NCBI GenBank assembly: GCA_955652395.1
Contig: CATPBJ010000087.1
Location: 1 to 64,000 of the forward strand
Direction of reading: 5' to 3'
Source of the DNA: an uncultured Terriglobales bacterium
GTDB lineage: Bacteria > Acidobacteriota > Terriglobia > Terriglobales > Acidobacteriaceae
DNA length: 64,000 bases
In this document: positions 25,006 through 34,855 of the stretch, one piece after another
Numbering within the stretch: position 1 is the first letter of the stretch
Layout: each line of letters begins with the position of its first letter
Position numbers and translations under genes: made by a program
Notes under the pieces: model-generated
Databases searched by the model: none
Seen by the model: the letters and a program-made list of their open reading frames with translations, nothing else
What the model was told of the DNA's origin: nothing

Positions 25006-25935
25006 CTACGAAAGATACTGCACGGTTTGCCGGATCAAGTCTGCTGTCCCCCGGTAGGGATCGCCGGCATCGTCCCACTCCATGGAACAGTAGCCTCTGT
25101 AGTCGTGCTGCTTCATGAGACCGAAGGTCTTGGCCATATCCACCTGCACTGTGACTCCCCTACTGTTGGTTTCGGAAGACTTCACGTGTGCAATGCAGTA
25201 TGCCTTGCCGAACATGGCGTCGATGCCACGGTAGGCATAATCCGGATCTTTGGCGGCGAGGGTATTGCCGAAATCAGGCAACGTATGAAGCCACGGACTG
25301 TTCACTTTTTCGACCAATCCAACCAGAAAAAACGGGTCCTCGCTGAGTGAGTTGTCGTTTTCCAGGGTGACGACAATCCCCTTCGTCGAGGCATACTCAG
25401 CAATTTGCGCCAGGCTCTTGGCCGCGCGATCTAGGTCCGGCTTGGAGTCCTTCGCCGGAGGAAGACTGGTGCGAATACTCGGCGAGCCGAGGGTTACGGC
25501 GTGATCCACCCACTGCTTGCTGAAGGCGATAGCCTGCTCGCGCTCGGAACTATGCGCCGCGTAGGGGCTGTACTCGCCATCCACCGCAATGTTCACGACC
25601 GAGGCTTTCGCCTTTTCCACGGCCCCGCGAAACTGCTTGAGATATTTCGGATCCGTGGAAGGAAAATGTCCGGTCCAGGGTTCGATATTGTTGATCTGGA
25701 ATTTCTCGATGACATGGGCTGCGAAGTCTTTCAGGTCCATGGGCTTCGCAGCTTTGCTGTCCTCGCCAGCGATAAATTCCCGGAAAGAGTACGAGGCGAT
25801 AGCAATTCGTTCCCGCGGCGGCGAAGGAAACTTTAGATTGGGCGCAGAACTGGCATGGGCCGAAGCCGGGTCCAGCCACACTGCGACTGCTGTGGCCGCA
25901 CACTGCTGCAGAAAGCGTCTTCGAGAAGTTGTCAA
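25006..25935 (-). CDS. Exported sugar phosphate isomerase/epimerase-like (xylose isomerase TIM-barrel) protein
   Basis: About 309 residues if it begins at TTG 25935, just before a twin-arginine signal (TTSRRRFLQQCAATAVAVWL, then ASAHA as a likely cleavage site). An ATG at 26052 exists, but its 39 extra residues are not protein-like and run almost to the divergent gene. The mature part is an AP-endonuclease-2 type barrel: IASYSFREF, VTLENDNSL, HTLPDFGNTLA, CIAHVKSSE and YCSMEWDDAGDPY carry the metal ligands (Glu, Asp, His, Glu). It is probably folded in the cytoplasm with a metal and exported by Tat. Substrate unknown. Confidence 0.85.
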   Translation of the reverse strand: MTTSRRRFLQQCAATAVAVWLDPASAHASSAPNLKFPSPPRERIAIASYSFREFIAGEDSKAAKPMDLKDFAAHVIEKFQINNIEPWTGHFPSTDPKYLKQFRGAVEKAKASVVNIAVDGEYSPYAAHSSEREQAIAFSKQWVDHAVTLGSPSIRTSLPPAKDSKPDLDRAAKSLAQIAEYASTKGIVVTLENDNSLSEDPFFLVGLVEKVNSPWLHTLPDFGNTLAAKDPDYAYRGIDAMFGKAYCIAHVKSSETNSRGVTVQVDMAKTFGLMKQHDYRGYCSMEWDDAGDPYRGTADLIRQTVQYLS

Positions 25936-26054
25936 GCACAACAGTGTAACAGAGCGGATGGCGGGCCTGGATTCTCCGCCAACGTTTGTGTTTAACTCGA
26001 TAAGCTTCAAGAACGCAGAGGAGCATCCACTCTTCCAGTTCCCAAAAGGCACTG

Positions 26055-26618
26055 ATGATCACCGTAGTTTCCGGCCTGCCCCGTTCGGGCACTTCGCTCA
26101 TGATGCAGATGCTGGGCGCGGGCGGCATGCCCATTCTCTCCGACGGCGAACGCCGGGCTGACGTGGACAACCCGCGAGGCTATCTGGAGTGGGAGCGCAT
26201 CAAGCAACTGCCCAAAGATCCTGCCTCCATTGCCGAAGCGGAGGGCAAGGCGGTGAAAGTGATCTCCCAGCTTCTGCTCTCGCTTCCTCCGCAGCATGAA
26301 TACCGTGTCATCTTCATGCAGCGGCCTTTGCCCGAAGTGATGGCGTCACAGGACGAGATGCTGAGGCGGCGCGGGAATTTTGATCCGGGCGAAGACCATT
26401 CCGTGGTGGCGAGGGCGTTTCAGGACCACCTGTCCGACGTCTACGCCTGGCTCCATGGCAAAGCCCATGTGCGGGTGAGTCGAGTGCAGTACCATGCCGT
26501 CTTGCGCGCGCCTAAAGAGACGGCAGAGACAGTTGCGAGGTTCTTGGAAGTCCCGCTGGACGTGGAAGCCATGGTGCGGCAGGTGGACGGGAGCTTGTAC
26601 CGGCAGCGCCGCAAGTAG
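26055..26618 (+). CDS. Sulfotransferase-family protein (P-loop)
   Basis: 187 residues. It opens with ITVVSGLPRSGTSLMMQML, the 5'-phosphosulfate loop of PAPS-dependent sulfotransferases; RVIFMQRPLPEVMASQDEML matches the 3'-phosphate binding block. It is shorter than most sulfotransferases, with the C-terminal part abbreviated. No acceptor can be deduced. Stand-alone and divergent from the Tat protein gene; its stop is followed at once by one arm of a palindromic element. Confidence 0.75.
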   Translation: MITVVSGLPRSGTSLMMQMLGAGGMPILSDGERRADVDNPRGYLEWERIKQLPKDPASIAEAEGKAVKVISQLLLSLPPQHEYRVIFMQRPLPEVMASQDEMLRRRGNFDPGEDHSVVARAFQDHLSDVYAWLHGKAHVRVSRVQYHAVLRAPKETAETVARFLEVPLDVEAMVRQVDGSLYRQRRK

Positions 26619-26660
26619 GCTTGTGTGGCTGCGGGCGACCCGCCCACGATCGGCCAGGAA

Positions 26661-27201
26661 TCAGCCTTTACCAGGTGGCAACTGAAAGCCGATCTTACGC
26701 TTCGAGGGTCCCTCGGGAACCATCAGTTCTTTGATGGCTTCCATGATGTCCTGAATCGCGGAGTCGTGGGTTTCCAGACGGCGATCCAGCTCGTTTATCT
26801 TGGCCGCGAGCTGGCGGTTCTTCGCCAGCATCTCGCGCATGCGCACGAAGGCGCGGACGACGAATACACTCATCTCGATCGCCCGCTTGGAGTTGAGCAC
26901 AGTCGCAGCCATAATCGCGCCGTGCTCAGTGAAGGCGTAGGGTGGGTAGCGGCGCCCGCCGCGTCCTTTCTTTGAGATCACAATTTGTGATCTCAAAGCT
27001 TCGTCCTCCTTGACCGTAAGATGGAACATGAAATCTACCGGAAACCGTTCTTGGTTGCGCTTAACCTGCTGATTCACTCAACTGTCTGACGGGGACGCCA
27101 TAGAGCTCGGCGAGGTCGCGATCCAGGATGACCCTCTGGTGGCGGAGGATCAAGATCCGTGATTCAACGGGCACGGCGAGCGGTACCGGGCTCTTTGGCA
27201 T
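26661..27201 (-). pseudogene. ORF6N-domain DNA-binding protein, frameshifted by a 4-base tandem duplication
   Basis: From ATG 27201: MPKSPVPLAVPVESRILILR, then HQRVILDRDLAELYGVPVRQ, the start of an ORF6N (KilA-N related) domain. The frame then stops at 27061-27063. At TTGAGTGAATCAG the extra four bases (TGAG repeated as TGAGTGA) break it. The correct continuation is NQQVKRNQERFPVDFMFHLT, LRSQIVISKKGRGGRRYPPY and AFTEHGAIMAATVL, ending with a coiled coil and LPPGKG. Such proteins are found in phages and accessory islands. Translation could restart at 27077 (an open 138-residue frame). Confidence 0.75.
26970..26998. promoter_or_regulatory. Perfect 29-base palindrome inside the ORF6N coding region
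   Basis: Left arm CTTTGAGATCACAA, centre T, right arm TTGTGATCTCAAAG: 14-base arms without a mismatch. On the minus strand it codes LRSQIVISK of the ORF6N domain. Two relatives lie upstream of the gene at 27230-27254 and 27271-27301. Confidence 0.75.
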
Positions 27202-27229
27202 GAAGCGCGGAAAGAGTTCGATCCTCTCT

Positions 27230-27254
27230 TTGAGGTTGCAATTTGCAACCTCAA
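27230..27254. promoter_or_regulatory. 25-base palindrome upstream of the ORF6N gene
   Basis: Left arm TTGAGGTTGCAA, centre T, right arm TTGCAACCTCAA; 12-base arms match perfectly. It begins 29 bases upstream of the ORF6N ATG. The minus strand here reads LRLQIATSKRG, like the domain motif inside the gene. Confidence 0.7.
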
Positions 27255-27270
27255 GATTTGGATGCTGTAC

Positions 27271-27301
27271 GGTTTGAGGTCACAATTTGTGATCTCAAAC
27301 C
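27271..27301. promoter_or_regulatory. 31-base palindrome upstream of the ORF6N gene
   Basis: Left arm GGTTTGAGGTCACAA, centre T, right arm TTGTGATCTCAAACC; 15-base arms with one mismatch. The minus strand reads GLRSQIVTSN. It shares the TTTGAG..CACAATTTGTG core with the palindrome inside the gene. Confidence 0.7.
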
Positions 27302-27382
27302 ATCATCCGTTCCGCAAGCTGCCGAGTCGGCGCAACCGGGGCGAGGGCCCGCCCCACACAGTTAAATTACCCACAGAACCAA

Positions 27383-29182
27383 CTATGTGATGCTGACTTC
27401 AGTGTAGGTTCCGAACACTTCGCGCAGCGCTTCGCAGACTTCGCCCACGGTAGCATAGGCTCGCACCGCGTCCACGATGTAGGGCATGGTGTTCGCAGGC
27501 GAAATCTCTCCGTTCGCGGACGACCGCGGCTCCTGGGCCGCGACCTTTTTCAATGCTTCCAGCCGCCGTTGCACTTCTTCGTTCGAGCGTCGTGCGCGCA
27601 AAGCTTTCAGCTTCGCCGATTGCTGCCGGGCCACGCTTTCGTCGATGTACAGAGTGTGTGGCGGCTCTTCCTCGATGACAAATTCGTTGGCGCCCACGAT
27701 GATCTTTTCCTTAGCTTCGGCGGCGCGCTGGTATTGGTATGACGCTTCCGCGACTTCTTTCTGGGGATAGCCGCGCTCGATGGCTTTGACCATGCCGCCC
27801 ATCGCGTCCAGCTTTCCGAAGTAGTCGAAAGCGCCTTTTTCCATTCGGAGCGTCAAGGTTTCGAGAAAATATGACCCTCCGAGAGGATCGGCCGTCTGCG
27901 TCACTCCTGATTCGTAGGCGATGATCTGCTGGGTGCGTAGCGCGATGCGCGCCGCTTCTTCAGTGGGCAGGGCAAAAGCTTCGTCGTAGGAGTCCGTGTG
28001 CAGCGACTGGGTTCCACCCAGCACCGCAGCCAGGGCCTGCAGGGCCACGCGGGCGACGTTGGTCATGGGTTGCTGCGCGGTAAGCGAGACACCCGCCGTC
28101 TGGGTGTGGAAGCGAAGCAACCAGCTGCGCTGGTTCTTGGCCTGGAAACGGTCTTTCATCACCTGATACCAGATCTTGCGGGCCGCTCGATATTTCGCGA
28201 TTTCTTCAAAGAAGTCGCTGTGGGCATTGAAGAAAAAGCTGAGCCGTGGGCCAAAGTCGTCCACATCCAGCCCGCGCCTCTGCGCCCACTCCACGTACTC
28301 GACGCCGTCATACAGAGTGAAAGCCAGTTCCTGCAAAGCGGTCGAGCCCGCCTCGCGAATGTGGTATCCGCTGATGGAAATGGTGTTGAACTTCGGGGTA
28401 AACCTGGAACCGAACTCGAAGGTGTCCACCACCAGGCGCATCGAAGGCGCCGGGGGATAGATGTATTCCTTTTGCGCGATGTATTCCTTCAGGATGTCGT
28501 TCTGCAGCGTGCCGGAAATCTTCTTCCAGTCTGCGCCCTGTTTTTCGGCAACCACCAGGTACATCGCCCACAGCACCGACGCGGGCGAGTTGATGGTCAT
28601 CGAGACCGTGGTCTTTTCCAGATCGATGCCGCCGAAGAGAATCTCCATGTCCTCGAGGGAATCGATGGCGACGCCGCACTTGCCCACCTCGCCTTCGCTC
28701 GCGGGATGATCGGAGTCGTAACCCATGAGCGTGGGGAGATCGAAGGCCACCGACAGTCCACTGCCGCCGCTCTCCAGCAAGTACTGGTAACGCTGGTTGG
28801 TTTCTTCCGGCGAGGCGAAGCCGGAGAATTGCCGCATGGTGAAAAGCTTGCCGCGGTATCCGCTGGCGTGAATGCCGCGTGTGAACGGTGGCTGTCCGGT
28901 ATAGCCCAGATATTTTTCCGCGCTCCAGTCTTCGGGCAGATCGGCAGGGGTATAGAGACGGCGTACCGGAGTGCCGGAAATGGTGGTGAAGCGGGCATGG
29001 CCGTGCTCGTCGCGATTGATTCCGGTGGGCGCGCCAATCGGTTTCTCGGGCGCTTTCTCCAGAGTAGGCAGGAGGGTTTTTTCCGCCCACTCTTTTTCGC
29101 CCTCAGGGGGATGTCGCCCGTCGAACACGTCGGCGATCGGGTTTTCCGCGAATTGCGGCTTGGAAGGCTTCTTCTCGGGCAT
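27383..29182 (-). CDS. icmA: B12-dependent acyl-CoA mutase large subunit, predicted isobutyryl-CoA mutase
   Basis: 599 residues from ATG 29182. It is the TIM-barrel subunit of the methylmalonyl-CoA mutase family: [91 protein letters not shown] with the conserved His, and [13 protein letters not shown]. No cobalamin domain follows, so it needs the separate 139-residue subunit at 23683. Aligned by hand to Propionibacterium mutase, the specificity residues Tyr89 and Arg207 are Phe119 and Gln237 here. That is the pair known for isobutyryl-CoA mutase, while Arg87 and His244 are kept. It interconverts isobutyryl- and n-butyryl-CoA by inference. Confidence 0.9.
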   Translation of the reverse strand: MPEKKPSKPQFAENPIADVFDGRHPPEGEKEWAEKTLLPTLEKAPEKPIGAPTGINRDEHGHARFTTISGTPVRRLYTPADLPEDWSAEKYLGYTGQPPFTRGIHASGYRGKLFTMRQFSGFASPEETNQRYQYLLESGGSGLSVAFDLPTLMGYDSDHPASEGEVGKCGVAIDSLEDMEILFGGIDLEKTTVSMTINSPASVLWAMYLVVAEKQGADWKKISGTLQNDILKEYIAQKEYIYPPAPSMRLVVDTFEFGSRFTPKFNTISISGYHIREAGSTALQELAFTLYDGVEYVEWAQRRGLDVDDFGPRLSFFFNAHSDFFEEIAKYRAARKIWYQVMKDRFQAKNQRSWLLRFHTQTAGVSLTAQQPMTNVARVALQALAAVLGGTQSLHTDSYDEAFALPTEEAARIALRTQQIIAYESGVTQTADPLGGSYFLETLTLRMEKGAFDYFGKLDAMGGMVKAIERGYPQKEVAEASYQYQRAAEAKEKIIVGANEFVIEEEPPHTLYIDESVARQQSAKLKALRARRSNEEVQRRLEALKKVAAQEPRSSANGEISPANTMPYIVDAVRAYATVGEVCEALREVFGTYTEVSIT

Positions 29183-29330
29183 AGCACCCCGCCTGCTTCC
29201 GATCATAGAAGAGGCTAGTGCGGGCGGCAAGGCACCGACGTGCATGAAGTAAACGGACCACGGGAGCCGCCCCCGGTTGCCCGGTCGAGTGACGACCAGT
29301 CTTGGGAAGGAAGCGCCTACCTTGAACTGG

Positions 29331-31745
29331 CTACGGTCCGACTACGGGAGGAGTGGCTGGACCTACGTCGTCGCTTTCGGTCTCGGGCTTCGGCACGCCG
29401 GGAGGCAGTACGTTTGCCTTTGTACGTCCGCTGCCGTCGTCGCCCAAGGGCCGAGTCCTTACCGTCACTCCTGATTGTTTTCGCAATTCCTTCAAAATAT
29501 CCTGCCGGTCGTGGCCGGCATACTCGCGGGCAAAACGGGTGAGTGCCTCGGTCAGGATATCGTGGTGATGCAGCGTCTCCAGACCTGGCTCGCGAGTGAT
29601 GTTCAGCCACAAGCGGTGCACTAGGTGAACGTCTTCGGTTTTCAGCGAAGGCGTATGCGGACCGATGTGGAAGGTGTCCACCTTGAGATCAGGGTAGACC
29701 ACCTGGAAAATGAATTGCCGCCTGGGCTCGGGCATCGCTTCCCAGGCATGGCCGAGATAGAACGCCTGTTCCTGTGCGGTCATTTTGCTCGAGAGTCCTG
29801 AGACCACGGCCGAAGCTTCCAGATTGTTGGCGGTTTGCACAATCGCGGACCAGGGGTCGCGGGCGGGCACCACAAGCAGAGAAACGTGTTTGCCAAAGCC
29901 TTCGGCCACTGATACGGCACGCGTAAACAGCTGCTGCTCGTAGTCGCTGAAAATTTGCTCAGTGGAGAGATCGTAGGCGGCTGTGCCGAACTGGCTCACT
30001 CGAGCCGACATGACTACGATGTCCTGCTCCTTGGTGTCGATTCGCTCCAGCGCCCACTTCAGGTGGTTCAAGGTGTTGTAATCCCGGACCGTCACCATCA
30101 CATTTCCGGGACGGATCCCCAGCCCTGAGCGCTCCACCGTGTCGCTTTGCAGTAGCTGGAAGTGTTCCTTCATGTGCTGCTCGGCCAGGGCGTGTTTGCT
30201 CCGGTTGACGCGCTCGGAAACGGTGAAGATCAGGAAGAACGCACCTGCAAAACCGAGGCCGGCAACCGTGGCAATCGACTTGGTAAACAGATTCAGGATA
30301 GCGGTGCACAGCAGCACCAGGAAGACCGAGAAAAGTCCAACCGGCAGCTCATGGCCCGCGATCGTGATGTTCGGCGGGACCTTCCAGCCCCGCTCGCCCT
30401 TGTACTTGATGCGCAGCACCAGCATGGCCAGGCTGTTGAAGGTGAAGCTCCAGATCACTCCAAATGCGTACGCCTCGCCCAGCAGATAGACGTTGCCGCG
30501 GCTCACCAGAATGGTGAACATCTGGAGGATTACAACCAGATTGACAATCCGGTAGGTGGTGCCGAATCGCGGATGCGGCTGCCGGAACCAGTCGGTGAGA
30601 ACGCCATCTTCCGAAATGCGGTTGAGCACGCCGTTGGAACCGATGATGGCTGTATTGACCGCGCCCGACAGGATCAGGAAACCCACCACCACCACGAAGG
30701 CGCGGAAAGCCAGCCGCAGTAGCAGCGGGCCCCACTGATACATGGCGAGCCCGGCAATCAGGTTGTCTTTGTAAACCGGAACCCGCACCGAGTCCGGAAT
30801 AATCATCACGAACAACAGCGCCGTGAGCCCGGTAAAGACGAAACTGTAAACCGCGATGATGATGGCCGCCCGCTTCAGGTTCTTCAGCTTGGGGTGCGCC
30901 AGCTCGCGGTTGACCTGGGCCAGTGATTCCTCGCCGCTCATGGCCAGCACGCAATGGCCAAAGGCAATCAGGATGCCGAGAATGGCGAACTTGGAGGCGA
31001 GACCGTGCGCTAGGTCGGTGTGCTTCAAAAAGCCCAGGGCTTCCTCGCTGAACTTCAGGCTATCGGCGGTGGGCAGGGGAACCGACTGGTATCCCTGCTT
31101 CAGAAGGGTGAGGGCGGACCAGCCGAGCAGGATGACCACCATGACCGTGGTGATCTGCATGACCCGTAGCGCCTTCTCGCTGGATTCCTGAATCCCTTTG
31201 GTGTTCTGCCACCAGAAGTAGATAGTCACGATCAGAGCAAATACCACGGACGTCCAGTTAACATCTACGTGGGGCGTCCCCTGAAAGATGTTGTGCATGG
31301 CTCGCGGGATCCAGCCATGGGAGTCGGCGGTGGCAAAGGTGTCATTGATCAGTCCGGCGATGTATTGCCCCGCGGAAACACCCGAAATCGGGCCGGTCAA
31401 GATGTAATCGAACATCAGCGCCGACACGCTGATCTTGGCTAGGGTCCCGCCCAGCGCCTCTTTGACTACGCGGTAGACGCCGCCGCGGACGAACATGGAA
31501 CAACTTTCCACGTAAACCGCCCGTACCGCGAACGAGAACAGCATTACTCCCACGATGAACCAGGGGGCGGATTTCCCGATGGCCTGCTCGGCGATACCGG
31601 CAGCATAAAACGCGGACGACCCCAAATCGTTCAACACAATGGCAGCCGCACGCCAGTAGGAGATGAAGGTCAGCATCACCGACGTCGCGACTACGATGCG
31701 AACGCGGCTACTGGTTGAGCCTCCGGGTTGTAAAGGAGATGCCAT
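29331..31745 (-). CDS. APC-superfamily amino acid permease with C-terminal soluble domain
   Basis: 804 residues. About twelve membrane helices fill the first 520 residues ([80 protein letters not shown]). The FDY..TGP and SGEES motifs are typical of APC transporters. The last 280 residues are cytoplasmic and resemble universal-stress-type domains fused to such permeases, followed by a Pro/Glu-rich tail. Probable role: cation-coupled uptake of amino acids or similar solutes with intracellular regulation. Stand-alone, divergent from lnt across a 290-base gap with no gene. Confidence 0.85.
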   Translation of the reverse strand: MASPLQPGGSTSSRVRIVVATSVMLTFISYWRAAAIVLNDLGSSAFYAAGIAEQAIGKSAPWFIVGVMLFSFAVRAVYVESCSMFVRGGVYRVVKEALGGTLAKISVSALMFDYILTGPISGVSAGQYIAGLINDTFATADSHGWIPRAMHNIFQGTPHVDVNWTSVVFALIVTIYFWWQNTKGIQESSEKALRVMQITTVMVVILLGWSALTLLKQGYQSVPLPTADSLKFSEEALGFLKHTDLAHGLASKFAILGILIAFGHCVLAMSGEESLAQVNRELAHPKLKNLKRAAIIIAVYSFVFTGLTALLFVMIIPDSVRVPVYKDNLIAGLAMYQWGPLLLRLAFRAFVVVVGFLILSGAVNTAIIGSNGVLNRISEDGVLTDWFRQPHPRFGTTYRIVNLVVILQMFTILVSRGNVYLLGEAYAFGVIWSFTFNSLAMLVLRIKYKGERGWKVPPNITIAGHELPVGLFSVFLVLLCTAILNLFTKSIATVAGLGFAGAFFLIFTVSERVNRSKHALAEQHMKEHFQLLQSDTVERSGLGIRPGNVMVTVRDYNTLNHLKWALERIDTKEQDIVVMSARVSQFGTAAYDLSTEQIFSDYEQQLFTRAVSVAEGFGKHVSLLVVPARDPWSAIVQTANNLEASAVVSGLSSKMTAQEQAFYLGHAWEAMPEPRRQFIFQVVYPDLKVDTFHIGPHTPSLKTEDVHLVHRLWLNITREPGLETLHHHDILTEALTRFAREYAGHDRQDILKELRKQSGVTVRTRPLGDDGSGRTKANVLPPGVPKPETESDDVGPATPPVVGP

Positions 31746-32035
31746 TGCGAGGCGGGCTAGCCGATACGCGCACCGGAATTGCCACGGTCTAGCGGCGACT
31801 CGATAACTCTATCGTCGGCGTCGCCCTGGACCGGCACAATCGCCGGGCTGAGCGCTCCCGTGGTGCATAAGAACTTTAGCAGAAGAATTCTATTCCTGAG
31901 GAGAGGCCCCATGGGCGCCACACATGTTAGCCCATAGTAGGAATGACGGACAGATCGAAAAATCGAATATGCCGGATCGGCGCCTTCGCGAAATTGATAT
32001 CTGCGGCATTTTGTTATGCTTGCCGAGTGTTGCGC

Positions 32036-33688
32036 ATGCACAAGAGCGCGTGGCTGCTGGTTCTGCTCTCGGCCGGCCTGCAGATTGTAATCTTCCCTCT
32101 GCCCGATCTGTATTTTCTGGGCTGGGCTGCTGTGGCTCCGTTGCTGGTTGCCCTGCTGCGGGCGCGAGAACCAGATACCTTGCAGCTCCTGGCAGGCGTC
32201 AAGCTGCTGCCGGCAAACCCGGGTCAAGCCTTCCTTCTGGCCTACACCTGCGGCATTCTCTGGTATGCGGGAACCTGCTACTGGATCTACAACACCATGC
32301 GGCAGTATGGGGGCGTGGGTACGCTCGCCGCCCTCGGACTGCTGATTCTTTTCTGCCTGTATCTTGCCCTCTATCATGGCATCTTCGGCTTGCTGATCAG
32401 CCTGCTGGCAAGCCGAACCGACGGCGTGGGGAGAAATCCCTTCAGCCGCCGGGCTCTTCTTCTGGCCCCGTTTGCCTGGGTCGCGGTGGAACTAGCCCGC
32501 ACTCGCATAACCGGATTTCCCTGGAACCTGTTAGGCATCAGCCAGGTGGACAACCTCCCTCTTACCCACATTGCCACCGTGACCGGCGTGTACGGGCTGT
32601 CTTTCGAACTTATGATCGTGAATACGGGGCTGGCTGCCGCTTTCGTAATTCGCGCGGAGAGGGGTCAGCGCAGCAAACGCAAGCCGCTCCTGCTGGCGAC
32701 AAGCGCCGCAGTCATCGTGCTGCAAGCCGGAAGATTGATCAGTCCGCCCGCTCTGCCCACGGACCACATCGCCCGTCTGGTGCAGCAGAACATTCCAGTT
32801 CTGCAGGGAAGCGACTGGACCAAGGAATATTTCGAGGGCACGCTGCGGGATTTGAGCTCGGTCAGTCTGCATACTTCCAGCTTGAACGGCTCCTGGCAAG
32901 ATCAAGCGAATCCGGGTTCGCCTCGGTCGGTGCGCCCTGATCTGATTGTCTGGCCGGAGTCTCCAGCGCCGTTCTACACCACCGATCCCGCATTTCGAGA
33001 GACCGTCAGCAACATCGCTCGCGAATCCCAAACCTGGATGCTGGTGGGAAGCCTTGGCATTCGCAATGCCGGCGAAACGCCAGGTCGCGCCACTCAACTC
33101 TACAACTCCGGAACTCTGGTCAGCCCAGCCGGTGAGTGGGTCGGACGGTACGACAAGATGCACCTGGTTCCGTTCGGCGAGTATGTCCCTTTCAAGCGGG
33201 TGTTCGGCTTCGCCGGCGGCCTGACCCAGGAAGTTGGCGATTTCTCGCCGGGCACCTCGCGGGCGCCGCTTCAGGCCGGGAGCAAGCTTGGCGTCTTCAT
33301 CTGTTACGAATCTATCTTCCCCGATGAGATCCGTCAGCTCGCGGCCAATGGTGCCCAGGTCTTTGTGAATATTTCGAATGACGGCTGGTACGGAGACAGC
33401 GGAGCCTACGCCCAGCACCTGAAACAGGCCCGCATGCGCGCCGTGGAAAATGACCGTTGGCTGCTGCGTGATACCAACACTGGAGTGACCGCATCGATCG
33501 ATCCTTACGGGCGAGTTGTGTCCATCATTCCCCGCAAGGTACGGGCTGCTCTCGAGGCCCCCTACGCCCTCACCAACGTAACCACGTTCTACACCCGTCA
33601 CGGCGACTGGTTCGCTTACCTGTGTGCGATAATTTCTGCTGCGGGCCTGTTGCTCAATTTCCGGTTCCGCGCAAGGGCAGAACCTTAA
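32036..33688 (+). CDS. lnt: Apolipoprotein N-acyltransferase
   Basis: About 550 residues from ATG 32036 (MHKSAWLLVLLSAGLQIVIF); an upstream ATG at 31943 adds an unlikely leader. It transfers the third acyl chain to the N-terminal Cys of lipoproteins in the inner membrane. Several helices occupy the first 230 residues, including the LARTRITGFPWNLLGISQ loop. The nitrilase-like periplasmic domain has the catalytic Glu in IVWPESPAPFY, Lys in YDKMHLVPFGEYVPF and Cys in GVFICYESIFP. NISNDGWYGDSGA is the usual late block. Two bases separate it from prfB. Confidence 0.95.
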   Translation: MHKSAWLLVLLSAGLQIVIFPLPDLYFLGWAAVAPLLVALLRAREPDTLQLLAGVKLLPANPGQAFLLAYTCGILWYAGTCYWIYNTMRQYGGVGTLAALGLLILFCLYLALYHGIFGLLISLLASRTDGVGRNPFSRRALLLAPFAWVAVELARTRITGFPWNLLGISQVDNLPLTHIATVTGVYGLSFELMIVNTGLAAAFVIRAERGQRSKRKPLLLATSAAVIVLQAGRLISPPALPTDHIARLVQQNIPVLQGSDWTKEYFEGTLRDLSSVSLHTSSLNGSWQDQANPGSPRSVRPDLIVWPESPAPFYTTDPAFRETVSNIARESQTWMLVGSLGIRNAGETPGRATQLYNSGTLVSPAGEWVGRYDKMHLVPFGEYVPFKRVFGFAGGLTQEVGDFSPGTSRAPLQAGSKLGVFICYESIFPDEIRQLAANGAQVFVNISNDGWYGDSGAYAQHLKQARMRAVENDRWLLRDTNTGVTASIDPYGRVVSIIPRKVRAALEAPYALTNVTTFYTRHGDWFAYLCAIISAAGLLLNFRFRARAEP

Positions 33689-33690
33689 TC

Positions 33691-34816
33691 ATGAATGAAG
33701 AGCTTGAACACGAATACGCGGGTCTGAAGGACCAAGTCCGTGATCTCCGGGAGTACCTTTGACGCCGGCAAGCTTCGTGCACAGCTAGCGGAAATCGAGA
33801 AGCAGGCTGCTGACCCAGGTCTTTGGTCGAATCCACAAAAGTCTCAGCAGGTCATGCGGCAGAAAAAACGCCTGGAAAACGTGCTGGCGACCGAGGTTGA
33901 CCTGGTGCGACGCGGTGACGACATATCCGCCTATTTCGATCTGGGCCGCGAAGGGGAAAGCGTCGAAGCCGATCTGCGGCGCGAGATTGACTCGCTGCGG
34001 AACCTGGTCGACCGGCTCGAGACCGAGAGCCTGCTGTCCGGCGAAAACGATGCCCGGAATGCCATCGTGACCATCCATCCCGGGGCGGGAGGAACGGAAT
34101 CGCAGGACTGGGCCGACATGCTGCTGCGCATGTATCTTCGCTGGGCGGAACGACGCGGCTTCCAGACCGTTCTGTACGATTACCAGCCGGGTGAGGAAGC
34201 GGGACTGAAATCCGCGACTTTCGCTGTCAATGGCGAATACGGTTTTGGACTGCTGACCAGCGAAATCGGCGTCCACCGCCTGGTGCGCATTTCGCCCTTC
34301 GATCAGGCCAAGCGCCGACATACGTCGTTTGCCAGCGTTTTTGTTTCCCCTGAAATCGATGACAGCATTGAAATCGTGATCAAGCCGGAAGAGTTGCGCG
34401 TGGACACCTACCGTTCCAGCGGCAAGGGTGGACAGCACGTGAACACCACCGACTCGGCCGTGCGCATTACGCATCTTCCCACGGGCCTAGTGGCCAGCTG
34501 CCAGAACGAGCGTTCGCAGCACAAGAACCGGGAACGGGCCATGAGCATGCTGAAATCCAAGCTCTATGAATACGAGCTGGAGAAGAAACGCGAAGTCACT
34601 CGCAAGATTGAAGACTCCAAGCTCGACATCGACTTCGGTTCGCAGATTCGTTCGTACGTCTTGCAGCCTTACCGCATGATCAAAGATCACCGCACGAAAA
34701 TGGAAGTGGGCGACGTGGATCGGGTGCTCGATGGCGACATTGATCCCTTTATCCGCGCCTACCTGCGCATGCGGCGAGGGGAGAAGCAAGACGGAAATAA
34801 GCAGAACGGAAATTAG
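33691..34816 (+). CDS. prfB: Peptide chain release factor 2 (programmed +1 frameshift)
   Basis: Recognises UGA and UAA stop codons. The first 23 codons from ATG 33691 (MNEELEHEYAGLKDQVRDLR, EYL) end at CTT TGA C (33757-33763). This is the classical autoregulatory frameshift site; skipping T 33760 gives the main frame from GAC 33761. CGGGAG lies just upstream as the Shine-Dalgarno-like stimulator. The main part has SPF (VRISPFDQAKRRHTSF), the stop-codon reading motif, and GGQ (SGKGGQHVNTTDSAVRI), the peptide-release motif. The total is about 375 residues, the normal length. When RF2 is scarce, UGA is read slowly and frameshifting increases. Confidence 0.96.
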
Positions 34817-34855
34817 TGTGAGGGGAATCAGCAAAAGCAGGAGGAGTTCGGCATT

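Larger units (their letters stand above)
26622..27360. repeat. Palindromic-element arms flanking the ORF6N gene
   Basis: The left end TGTGTGGCTGCGGGCGACC and the reverse complement of the right end (TGTGTGGGGCGGGCCCTCG) match closely. They also match the ends of the palindrome at 16895-17034. Between them lies only the ORF6N gene and its upstream palindromes. This looks like a palindromic intergenic element opened by, or carrying, the ORF6N gene. Confidence 0.45.

Noticed and set aside
27998-29218. A 406-codon plus-strand frame opposite the mutase
   Set aside because: It is a GC-rich antisense shadow; the minus-strand product is a clearly recognised enzyme.
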